Shown here: positions 1-10,724 of the stretch, piece by piece
Layout: each line of letters begins with the position of its first letter
Position numbering within the stretch: the stretch's first letter is position 1
NCBI GenBank assembly: GCA_033439265.1
Contig: JAVTVX010000004.1
Coordinates: 23,879,201 to 23,943,200 of the forward strand
DNA from: Dillenia suffruticosa
Lineage: Eukaryota > Streptophyta > Magnoliopsida > Dilleniales > Dilleniaceae
DNA length: 64,000 nt
Direction: 5' to 3'
The notes under the pieces: generated by a model
Told to the model about the DNA's origin: nothing
Seen by the model: the letters and a program-made list of their open reading frames with translations, nothing else
The model's database searches: none
Position numbers and translations under genes: made by a program

Positions 1-115
1 TTCTCCATTTCCCTTCTCCATGTATTTTGATGTAGTCTGTAAGGATCTTGTCTTCAATTGCGGCCCATGCTCCTCTATTCAATCCCTCCTTAGCACAGCA
101 AGGACTTCTGCCCAT
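1..115 (-). CDS. MYB-1: partial exon 1 of TT2-type R2R3-MYB, cut by window edge
   Basis: The minus strand from ATG at 113-115 reads [15 protein letters not shown] and continues through the first half of the R2 Myb repeat to about residue 38 (KWR), where the window ends. It is nearly identical to exon 1 of the complete paralogue at 29788-29920; one visible difference is Ala for Thr at residue 18 (GAWAAIED). The N-terminal MGRSPCC start is typical of R2R3-MYB proteins. No disruption is visible in the part present. The rest of exon 1, both introns and the remaining exons would lie to the left of the window, so whether the gene is intact is unknown. Confidence 0.9.
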   Translation of the reverse strand, partial: MGRSPCCAKEGLNRGAWAAIEDKILTDYIKIHGEGKWR

Positions 116-168
116 TCTGTCTCTCTCACTCTCTCTAAAGAGACAAGGGTGTTAGTGTATGATGTGCT

Positions 169-171
<3 letters not shown>

Positions 172-234
<63 letters not shown>

Positions 235-235
235 G
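172..235. repeat. (GA)n microsatellite in MYB-1 5' leader
   Basis: A long GA tract, read as CT on the gene strand, lies between the TATA box and the ATG of MYB-1, so it would be transcribed as 5' UTR. The same position is much shorter in MYB-2 (15402-15425) and similar in MYB-3 (29975-30031). Confidence 0.95.
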
Positions 236-272
236 CACACTCGTTCTTTGGTGTTTGGTAGTTGTGGCATGT

Positions 273-280
273 TATTTATA
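273..280 (-). promoter_or_regulatory. TATA box of MYB-1
   Basis: The minus strand reads TATAAATA about 160 bp upstream of the ATG. The same octamer is kept at 15467-15474 (MYB-2) and 30069-30076 (MYB-3), which supports it as the core promoter. Confidence 0.7.
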
Positions 281-398
281 TTATTAGGTTGAAGGGGGCC
301 AAAGTTCTGGGAAGTTTCATTCTTAAAAATGCTAAAAAAAATCATTACAAAATCTGTGTCTTGGTTGCATGTGCTTGCGTTTTTTGAAGTTTAAAAAG

Positions 399-576
399 GT
401 TTACCGACGGTCGGTTGGTGTAATAGAATGTGATGCTAGATTTCTTAATCACAGTTATAAGTTCGATTCGTGATTTGGGTATGGAGCAGATTATCACTTA
501 TATAGGCCACTGCAAATCCCAAACTGGATTAGTTATTGTATGACTCCATGTACCGATCGATATAATACTAAGAAAA
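399..576 (+). mobile_element. SINE insertion in the MYB-1 promoter
   Basis: A 178-bp insertion flanked by the direct repeat AAGTTTAAAAAG (387-398 and 577-588). The MYB-3 promoter near 30180 carries a single copy of that sequence and no insert, so it gives the empty site. The body has a Pol III B-box-like motif (AGTTCGATTCG near 463), a degenerate tRNA-like head and an A-rich end. It belongs to the same dispersed family as the elements at 19949, 39379, 57312 and 62431. It lies about 280 bp upstream of the MYB-1 ATG. Confidence 0.8.
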
Positions 577-830
577 AAGTTTAAAAAGATTTGACATTTG
601 ATTGGCTTTCCTCACATAATCCAGTTTTAAAAAAATAGAGCCATCTCTTATGGTCAGAATTTTCGCCATGACTCAGGATATGACTGTGTAAAGCACATCC
701 TTATCATTTAAATTAGGATTAAATTTATGTTATCTAAATTTACTAATTTAGTATGTTAAAAATATTAAGAGAACACTTAATTTCTATTTTAAAAATTATT
801 TGCTAAAACAAATGGTTTTTATATGCATAT

Positions 831-984
831 TTTTTTAGTTTTGATCAATTGGTATTTGGGTTACCGATTAAAATACTGTGAGATCCAATTTAGGGATTGG
901 CTCTTCCATTCTCAATATTTAAATTCGAGATTTTGATTGAGAAAATACAGTGCTCTGTCACTAAATCCATAAGATGTTGGTATA
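831..984 (-). mobile_element. SINE-like element, reverse orientation, shared by units A and B
   Basis: The body is flanked by GTTTTTATATGCATAT (815-830) and GTTTTTATATGTATAT (985-1000), a 16-bp target duplication with one mismatch. The equivalent insertion is at about 15984-16160 in the second unit, so it predates the tandem duplication. The minus strand carries a tRNA-like head ending in an ATTCGA-type B-box remnant. Confidence 0.7.
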
Positions 985-2416
985 GTTTTTATATGTATAT
1001 ATTATAGCTAAAAAACTGAGTTAATCTATGTGATACTTTTATATGTATATATCATACTTAGAAAACTGAGTTAATCTATGTGAAACTTTAGTATCTTCCT
1101 TTTAGAAGACTATCGAGAAAGGAATAGATTTGGACAAAATACTATAGAATGAATTTATGTTTTAAAGTGATTTTGATATTATATTAGTATAAGATTCCGT
1201 TAACGGATATATGATTTTATAAAAATGTTAATAGGTTCAAGATAATATGCAATTTATGACTTATTACATGTACTCAGTATATTTAGTAAAATAAACTAGA
1301 AGACTAGTATAGTAAAAAAAAAAAAAGGCCAAAGAAATAAATTGCCTTGTTAGTTCTTTTTTTTTTTTTAATGGTGTGATTATGCATGAATATACAAATA
1401 TAAAGTGAAAATTTTGGTGGGTGTCTACTAATTCTTCATGTCAAATTCCAAACATTTCAAGTCATTTGTATTTGGACACAGAAGGGAATCCCATGAGTTG
1501 TATGCTTGTAATTATTTATTTCTTTTTGTTTTGATTCGACATTTGAATTTTTGCCATGCTTTATGTTCATCATGACGCACATTGACATGGGAGCTTTCTA
1601 TCCGCAGTTCTTTAATAATTGGATATTAATATTTTTTAAATAAAATTTTAAATTCAAATATCGGGTATAAAAAAAGCAAATACTGAGAAATTTTATTCAT
1701 TTAAAATTTTAATCTGATTCAAAATAAATTTAATCAGATATAATATAATTATTTGATATCGATTATTTACATAAGTTTTCGTAGATTTGAGATTCAAGTT
1801 TACATTTATAAACACTAACTTTCGAAAAATCATTGGTTATTATCATTGATTTTCTATGTTTCTCCTATGAAATTCAAAAATGATGTCTGAATTAACACAT
1901 TAAGGCATGATTAAGATATGTTTTCGTCACAACTTTAATATTTCATTTCATAGATATTACTTGATATTGATTGTTTACGTGAGTTTTCCTAAATTTGAGA
2001 TTCAAATTTACATTTATAAACACTAATTTTAAAAAAAAATCATTTATCACGTTGGCTGTTATAATTGACTTTCTCTATTTCTCCTTCTATGAAATTCAGA
2101 AATGGCGCTTGACACATCAAGGTATGATTTAAGTCATGTTTCCACTGTAACTTCTATATTTCTTTCAAAATATCTATGATTCAATCATTAAGATTTTGAA
2201 TTGAGCTTATATTCTTGGCTAAAATGTAGAGGGCAGAATTAACTAAAATTATTTGAGTTTTTAACATAAAAAATTATCGATTATTTTTGTAGAGAAATTT
2301 AACTTTTATTTGCAAAGTTTTATAATTTTTTATCAATTTTTATTTAGAATTATTACGAGCAGGCTAGTTTTCGATAATTTCATATTCTTTTGTGTTTTTG
2401 TGGTAATGTATATTCT

Positions 2417-3795
2417 CACTACAAAAAAAGCAGATTTTAGCGATGAAATTTAGCAACGAGAAATATTCGTCGCAAATCTACAACAAATTTAGCAACAAAA
2501 AATGTTATCGTCGTCAATTAGCCATAATTTTAGCAACAAAAATATTTTCGTCGTAAATTTAGCAACTAAAAACTTTTTCGTTACAAAAATCGTCGCAAAT
2601 TTGTGACGAAAATTTTTTGACGCACAATTCGTTACAAATTTGCGACGAAAAAATATTTCGTTGCTAAATTTGCAACGAATTTAAAAATTCGTCACAAAAT
2701 TTACCACGAATTTCAAATTTGTCTCTAAATTTGCGACGAATATGAAATTCGTCCCTAAATTTGCGGCGAATATGAAATTCGTCCCTAAATTTGGGACGAA
2801 TCTGAAATTCGTCCCTAAATTTGCGACGAATATAAAATTCGTCGCTAAATTCGAGACGAAAAAAAAATTTTGTCCCAAAATATTGGGACGAACTTCTCAA
2901 TTCGTCCCTAAATTTGGGACGAAAATGAATTTGTCCCTAAATTTGCGACGAATATTTATATTCGTCGCAACAAATTCGATTATTTGTTGTTAGATTTGTT
3001 GCAAATGGGTGAGAAATATAACATTTGTGGCAAATTTCGTCACTAAAATTAATTTTTCAGTAATTAGAAACATTTTCTTGTATAATAAACATTTTCTAAT
3101 ATAAAAAATGATTTGAAAACGGTGTTATACACCGTTTTCGCGCATAAAAATCTTAAAATGTTCAAAAGATTTTAAGTAAAATCTTTTATTCATTGTCTAT
3201 TTATATAAAAGAATAATAATATAATATAATCTTTTAAATTGTTACAAAAAATTATTATTAGTATATTCATTTTTTATTCATTATCTGTTTAATTTTCCAT
3301 TTCTAACACTGATAACTCTATTTTATAAATTTGTTTAAATATTCGATTAACTAAATGAAGAGTTAAAGTATAAATACTTGTTGAGTAATAATCAATACAT
3401 TGAATATTTTTTTATAATTATATTATAGTACGCCAATATTGTTAATAGTTTATCGATTTAGTTTCTATTTTAGTGTATTCAAAGAGTTATGTATCAGAAA
3501 CCATAAGTATTGTTGCAAAAATCGTTGTAAATTGTAAAGAAAATAATTATTTATTGTTAAATTTACTACAAATTGCTACGAAAACATATATTTATCGAAA
3601 ATTTAGCGATAAAACCATTCATTCGTCGTAGATTTTAGCGACAAAAAAAATTTTTCGTCCCCAATTCAGAGACGAAAAAAAAATTTCGTCCCTGATATTG
3701 GAAAAAAAAATTCGGAGGAAAACAATTTTCGTCCCTGAATCAGGGAGGAAAAAAAATTTTCTTCCCTGAATCAGGGACGAAAAAATTTTTTTGTG
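2417..3795. mobile_element. Probable non-autonomous CACTA-type element with GACGAA palindromes
   Basis: The insert begins CACTACAAAAAAAGC, the terminal sequence typical of plant CACTA (En/Spm) transposons, and is absent from the same place in units B (about 17890) and C (about 24150). It ends near a T-rich TTTTTTTGTG that looks like a decayed inverted terminus. Both ends are packed with subterminal motifs of the form GCGACGAA/TTCGTCGC. An AT-rich core (about 3060-3590) has no transposase. A clean 3-bp target duplication was not found and about 20 bp of left flank is also unaccounted for, so the exact ends are uncertain. Confidence 0.65.
2733..2960. repeat. 30-bp tandem repeat of palindromic units
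   Basis: Consecutive units of about 30 bp read GCGACGAATATGAAATTCGT followed by CCCTAAATTT, each able to fold as ATTCGTCCC/GGGACGAAT. At least four units are in strict 30-bp register (2733-2852), then the array degrades. The period is divisible by three, which leaves frames open on both strands with a 10-residue periodicity; these are not genes. Confidence 0.85.
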
Positions 3796-3835
3796 TTTAT
3801 GCATATGATTGAAGGATTAGTTACCCTTGCCCGCA

Positions 3836-3862
3836 CGGGCCCCGCCTCGGGGGTTGACGCAG
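3836..3862. other. GC-rich block, variable between units
   Basis: A sharp GC-rich patch (GCCCGCACGGGCCCCGCCTC) sits in very AT-rich DNA. Counterparts at 17925-17952 and 24191-24230 differ strongly in base order and in G/C run length, while their flanks are conserved. Its function is not known. Confidence 0.5.
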
Positions 3863-4511
3863 TTGAATTTATATCCTAATAAATGAATAAAAGTATAATT
3901 TCGTTCTTAAAATTTATGATCTCAACAACTATTTATCTTATTCAAAATTATAATTCCGTTCTTAAAATTATAATTCAAAATATATATTATATTTTATATT
4001 TAATATAAATTTTTAAAATTGCTATTGATACAATTTGGTTTTGATTTGAGCATAATGAAGGGAAATTACAATTTTGGAGATTGCATGTGTGACTTGGAGG
4101 ATTTGATGCATTTGTAATTTTCCTGACATGGTAGGTGGCCAAGGCCATCGATGGCTGGAAGACAAATCAAGAATTATTGAAGCATATGTTTGATTAAGAA
4201 ATTGGATTCATACAAAGCATATCCATAGAAGAATTGTACCTTGTCACGCCTTTTGAAAATCTTATAAATGATGAAAATGAGAGAATGGTGATTATAGACA
4301 ATAATTGCCTAAAAATTCTCCTCAAATAGTTTGAGTGAAAGCTATTCGTTACAGTGTTATGATCAAACCAATCTAGGTGAAAACCCTAACCTACGTTAGT
4401 ATTGTCCATGATGGTGATTATCGTTTCATAAAAATTTTTCATGAATTTTTGACAATGTTGGTGGTGATATGTTGAGCTCAGACTTCTTGAAGATTGACTA
4501 CGGATGAAAGA

Positions 4512-4690
4512 CCAAACTCCTATGGGTGTAATAGTAAAACGCTACACTTTTTTAATTATAGGTTTTAAGTTCGAGTCTAAAAATAAAGAAACAAAATTAA
4601 AAAAAAAAAAAAAACCAACTCCTTAATGAACCTTATAGTGATCAGACCAAATTAATAAGATAAATTCGAACATCAGTTGATGAAAACTAA
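4512..4690 (+). mobile_element. SINE-like relic
   Basis: A tRNA-like head with a B-box-like AAGTTCGAGTCT is followed by A-rich sequence and a tail like that of the other dispersed elements. Counterparts at about 18612-18770 and 24833-24975 show that it predates the unit duplication. Boundaries are approximate. Confidence 0.5.
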
Positions 4691-5206
4691 AAAAATATAA
4701 AATACTAGATATGAGAATATTGATCAAGACGGGTAATTTGGCAAGTGGGAATAGTACTGAATTGTCATCGGGACTTACATTCTTAGAAGATGATTTATTG
4801 CTTGAAAATGGGAAAAATATTCAGTGATGATCCTTTGGAAACCACAGTGGATACGAACACGAAGGTGATATCTTTTCTGGATTTGTAAGACAGGCCAATG
4901 GATGGACTAGTTAGCGAGACCTAGACATAGGCAAGAGACTGGATCTTTGTCTTTCGTATGCCTACTATACTTCAAGATTCATTAAAAATATTATGCTAAA
5001 AGACTAACAGCTTAACCAACTCATTGAAGGTTTAGTGATAAAATACTATAGTTTTTTAATTAAAATTTTGAATTCATATGTTAAAAATGGAAGAACAGAT
5101 GCTAGGAGAGCTATAATATAACATAATTGACAAATGTAAAATATACTCTTATAAGTAAAATCAATTTTTATATATATTGATTACGTTTGAACGTTTGCTG
5201 AAATCT

Positions 5207-5422
<216 letters not shown>

Positions 5423-8400
5423 CAATCCAGTTTGAAGTTTTGCTCCAAAAAAGTGTAAAAGAATCAAAGGGGGCCATGACCCCTGCTTCAAATTTTCTAA
5501 CCGGGATCATGTTTCATGAACGTGGGCTGTCGGGTCCATGCCCATTAAAATGAGAAACGTTTTTCATGACCACGATGATATTGATGGATGGAGTGTTAAA
5601 TCTTTTAATTAAATTTTAGATTGATCTAATAAAAAAATAATAATTTTCATAATTAGGTGAATAATTTGTTTCCTCACAAATTTTTATAAATTAATATTTC
5701 CAACAAAAATTATTTAATATATCTGCAAGAGTTCTCCCAAAAGGCACCGACTTCTAGAAGTGGAATTTGCCAGACCCACATTAGATGGCACCCTATTTCC
5801 TGGTTCTACTACATTCACTCATAAAATAATTTTGCAAAAGTTAAGATTTGAAATATTTAATTATTATTGTGTGGACATTATTTTCTAGTCCTTTGGCATA
5901 GCTGTGGACCCCTAATCTTAGAACTTGCCATTCAAGAGCAATTGTATGTGTGTATAGTCATGGGCATAGTAACTCACCACTAAAAGTAAACAAAAATGTT
6001 TTAACTTTAGGGACATGGTGCCCTTTAACGACGATAAGAAAATATTAATATTGAGAAATTTTTTAGAGTCATGTCAAGTTACATTATGGTCTTTATCATG
6101 GGCCAAGGGAGGAGAAAGACTATAATATAACTCAACTTAACTCTCGAGTGTAATAAATAAAAATTTCTTAATATTAATGTTTTCTCAATTTTAAATATTC
6201 TCAACACAATAAATTAATTAATATTTCATAAAAATCATTATATTTTTCTTATTTGCATATTTTTCATTTTTAATAAATTATTTACTTATTTAATTATAAT
6301 TTTTATTTTCATATTATTTTTTAATTGATAATAACAATTTAATCATTTTATATTTTTATTATAAAATATTTTTATTCTATTATTTCAATAAAATAATTAA
6401 TATTTATATAAAAATTCTTAAATATTTTATATTTACGTATTTTTTCACACTTCCGTTTCTTTTAATTTTACAAAATATTATTTTATCGTATCATTTCGTA
6501 TTTATTACTATTTCTTCATTTATGTTTCTCCTTTTTTATTTCCGCGCAACTAAGACTAGCTCCTTAAGATTATAATTTAATATACATATTATATTTCAAC
6601 TGTCTCCATTATAAAATAGCTTTGCAAATGCGTACATAATCCATATAGCTGTACCTAACAAATCAAAAATAAAATTTGTTACCTTCCTTAATTAAGTAAA
6701 TATTTTAAAGTAATTTTAGATATTGAAACTAAATCCAAAATTTATTAAGAGAAAAATTAAATTACATTACACTCGTGTGAAAAGGTTAAAAAGCTAAATA
6801 TCATGTTTATAAGATTAAGGTTAAATTTAAATTTAATAATACTTAGTTGATTTAATGATTGGATATTGATAGTTTTTTTTAAAAAGAAATCTCAGATTTA
6901 AATTTTACAAATTAAAAGAATAGAAGTGGCGGGAGTTTTGATTTTTAAAATTCAATTTTGAGAATAAATTTGATTTATTATGGTTAGGAATATCGATCGA
7001 TCGATCAAATTTTGAAAAGAAAGTTTTCAAAAATTTAAGATTGAATGAAATTTGTGTGTGAGAGAGAGAGAATTGGTCCAAGAAAATTAATAATTTTTTG
7101 AAGAGAATATCTCAAACTAAAATATCAGACGTCAATCACATAGCTCTTCGAACTGGAATTATGCTCCACAACCAATGTTAGATTTTGTTTTGTTCCCTTC
7201 CTTTTCAAACCTTTGCCCTGTGGCGTTGTCGGCTAGAATAGGGCAGAAATTCTATTTGTCGATTGCAATGTGTACATTATTTAGTAGATATATTGCTTTT
7301 TAATTAAGTAAATTATATTTTATATTTAATTTCAATTAATTTATTTGAATTGATAAAAATGCATTAATAATTTAATTAAAAATTGATGATAATATGAACT
7401 AAATAGGTTTTGAAGTAAATAAATCATCTGTTTATATAATAGTTTATATAAATATATTTTAATCGTTTCATAATATAAATTGATTTTTTTTTTTTTTTTT
7501 GGTTAGCAGAAAAGATTCTCCTTTATTTTTATTAGTAATGATACTAAAATAGCATCAAATTACACTGACACTTCTACGTGATATTACTTTTTCATTTTGC
7601 CAACCCCTTGAATGGCCAATATTCTTGATTTCCATAGCTAGTCATACATACCAACTCCAGGCGGATATAGTGGTCGAATGATAAATACTCTTAATCAAAA
7701 TTTTGAATCACAGTATTTGATTGGATTAGTCAAGGTAATCTGGATATCAGTTGACCGTAGATACCTCTACGATACAAAAAAAGGTGTCATACATTGAGAT
7801 CATTGAGCTTGAAGATTTTGCTTTGAAGGTGGAAAAAAGCTCTAGCTTTGACACTCTCACAGACATTCCCTATTAAGCTGCCAGTTCATTTGAAAACCTT
7901 CTTGTTTCACTATATCCCTTGAACGCATCATATTACTGCACCAAAATTTTCATCCAAACCTCCCCAATCCCGAAACATTTTAATAATAAAGAATTTTTAT
8001 TCAAATATCTTTTTTAAAATTTCATGTTTAAATCTTTTTAGATACGTATATTTTATAATTTTTACGATCCCTATATAATCAAAATAAATAAATAATCAAG
8101 ACCCCACCAATCCCTACAATCCATCCAAATTAAGTAGGGTTTTCTACGAGTTAAAAATAAATGCTTAATACCTTTGTGGGTATTAAGCTTTCTTCTTAGT
8201 TGTTACACAAGGGACGTGTTTTGTGGAAGATCCACTCTTCTTTTTGTCAGATTGACCAGGGTGAGAATTGTCCTGTCATTCAGTCTCCTGTATAAGATTA
8301 ATACCTTTGTGGGTATCTTAAATTTCCATATCCTTTCATTTGTTGCTGTCCACTACTTTTTGATTGGTTCTATTAAAAATAAAAATCCTGTTGCCTCTTT

Positions 8401-10399
8401 GATAGGGTGGTCGCCTCATCCATACTGCTTTAACCCCCCCCCCCCCCCACCCCGGCCCAAAAAAAAATCATTTTTCAAGTTCATGGAATGCAGAGCTCTC
8501 AACATGCTCACAGCTTCATCCTAATTGATTTGATAATGATTTTTCAATTTTATCAAAATATTTCTATATAGACTAAGGGATAAATCTTTGATCAAAAACT
8601 CATTTAATCCGTATAATATTACTCTATCTCTGTAAGCGTATTTTAATTAAAATTTCAATCCTATTAAGATTATCAAAATCTAACTTTTATACTTTACTTA
8701 AATTACTATTAATTTCAGAAATCTACGTTTTAGGGTTTTTAATACTATCAGTCAATCTAAAATTGTAGAAATAGAAATTTGATAGTTTTTAATTATTATT
8801 GTTATTATTGTTATTATAAAAAAGGAACTTAAAGATTTCCAAATATTTATATATCAAGATTTCCCAAACCCGCAAAAGTACTCAAATGAGTAATTTCATT
8901 ATCATCATCAATCATCAATCATCAATCCACCAGCCATCGAAGATCATCCGGAAACACAAGGCTTTGATCATCACCATCATCATTGGCAGACACAGACACT
9001 TGGTTGTTCCTATTAACGTCAATTTTGTCACCATTTCCTTGAATTTCATTACTAAATTCACCAAACGGCGAACATTCTCCCTTGAAGAAATCTGATAAAA
9101 AATCATCTCCGATTTCAAAATCCATGCTAATGTCCAGATGATGATTCTCAGAGCCGTCTACTTCACGGCAACTGGAGGGTCCTTCATCAATTGCAGGCTT
9201 TGGCTTAATGTCTAGTAATGACTCTGTGCTTCGTCCCCCACTGTCCTGATTAATGACTACCTTAGAGCACTTGGTTGCTATGGTACGGACAACACATGAT
9301 CCCATGTTTCCGGACATGGGATTGATGGTCGGATTTTGCACCTCCTTAGCTTGCCGGATATGTCTTGAATGGCCTCGAAATTTTTTCCCAATATTGGTAT
9401 TCCAATAATTTTTTATTTCATTGTCTGTTCGCCCCGGAAGCCTTCCCGCTATGAGCGACCATCTTCAAAAATATAAATAACTAAACAAAGTTAGATACTT
9501 TGCATATTCCATAACTCAACACATTTACAACATTTTATAATGCAACATGAAGTTTTCAACTTTTGATGTGCAATGTGTAGACCAAAAGGGGTGTACTAGG
9601 TGGGGGAAAAAGTTTGTTCTTTATAATATGCCTTTTTTCATTATGCATTTCTTTAACTTGACGACAAAATTATACTAGACAAAGGGGCGAAGGTAATTGC
9701 CTTTAAAATTATATTTATTTATCTAAAAATTGTGATAAAACATTTTATACAAACATCTACTTGGTCCGGTAGCTGAAAATTGATATTTTTAGACAAGGTC
9801 TCAGGTTTAGAGTTTTGTGTATGACAAAAGTAGAAGTTTTGCTTTTAAAAGTTCAACTCGATTCGAATTAGATTTAATGGATTTTTTGTAGTTTGGTGTA
9901 TTAAAAAATAAATAAATGTATGTTATAGTTTGACTCTGTAATATATATTTCTGTACTAATTATATATAAATTATGTTTTGTTATTTGTCATATCCAATAA
10001 TCGATTCTTACGTACATTGAGATTAATTAAATGGTATCTATCTTTGGAAGAAAAGAAATTGAATGTGTCTCACTTTTCAATATTAGCAAACTGTGCAAAC
10101 AAAATTTATAGAATTGAAAAGTACCTATTTCCAAGGAGTTTGTGAAGCCTTATTATGAGATCCTCTTCATCATCAGTTATGTTTCCTCTCTTGATGTCTG
10201 GTCTAAGGTAGTTTAGCCATCGAAGCCTGCAACTCTTTCCACATCTCTTGAGTCCTGCAAGAATTTTTGAAGGATTTCTACTTGAATATAATTTGAAAAG
10301 CTCAGATGACTTGCGATTATGTTAACCGTGAAATTAAGCTTGCAAATTCAATCCTGGGAACTAACCTGCTTTCTTTGGAAGGTTTCTCCATTTCCCTTC

Positions 10400-10710
10400 T
10401 GTCAAAACTCAGAGTTTGGAAAGTAAATTTTTATATATTGAATTCCTTTGACATTGATGAATATATATACAAATATCATAGTTATGAGTTGATACTGCAA
10501 TCCCACTAATTATGGAAAGACCAATCCCACTAATTACGGGAAGAACACTAATATAGGAGTTCCACTAATTATGGGAAGATCACTAATATAGGAGGAGTTC
10601 CACTAATTATGGGAAGAGCACTAATATAGGAACTCCATTAATTATGGGAAGACCAATAATATAGGAGCTAAATCAGGTCATCTATTTACAAGAGAATATG
10701 AGCCTTAACA
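10400..10710 (-). repeat. Copia 3' LTR (left end on + strand)
   Basis: A 311-bp LTR from TGTCAAAACTC to CCTTAACA. Positions 10502-10668 consist of about five direct repeats with the core CCACTAATTATGGGAAGA, so more than half of the LTR is internally repetitive. Confidence 0.95.
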
Positions 10711-10724
10711 CCCCCCTCAAACTG
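10711..10724 (-). other. Polypurine tract of the copia element
   Basis: The minus strand reads CAGTTTGAGGGGGG directly before the 3' LTR. This is the expected position of the plus-strand primer. Confidence 0.8.

Noticed and set aside
411..480. tRNA gene suggested by a B-box-like motif
   Set aside because: No cloverleaf or acceptor stem could be formed. The sequence is the head of a SINE with target duplications.
2733..2960. Regular repeats resembling a CRISPR array
   Set aside because: The repeats are contiguous without unique spacers, and the window is plant nuclear DNA.
2664..2993. Open frames with a 10-residue period (FVPKFGTN-like) on both strands
   Set aside because: They arise from a 30-bp tandem palindromic repeat whose period is divisible by three, in a CACTA-like insert.
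8174..8524. 116-residue open frame ending in a proline run
   Set aside because: It crosses the poly-C/poly-A tract, has no family features and is broken in the paralogous units B and C.
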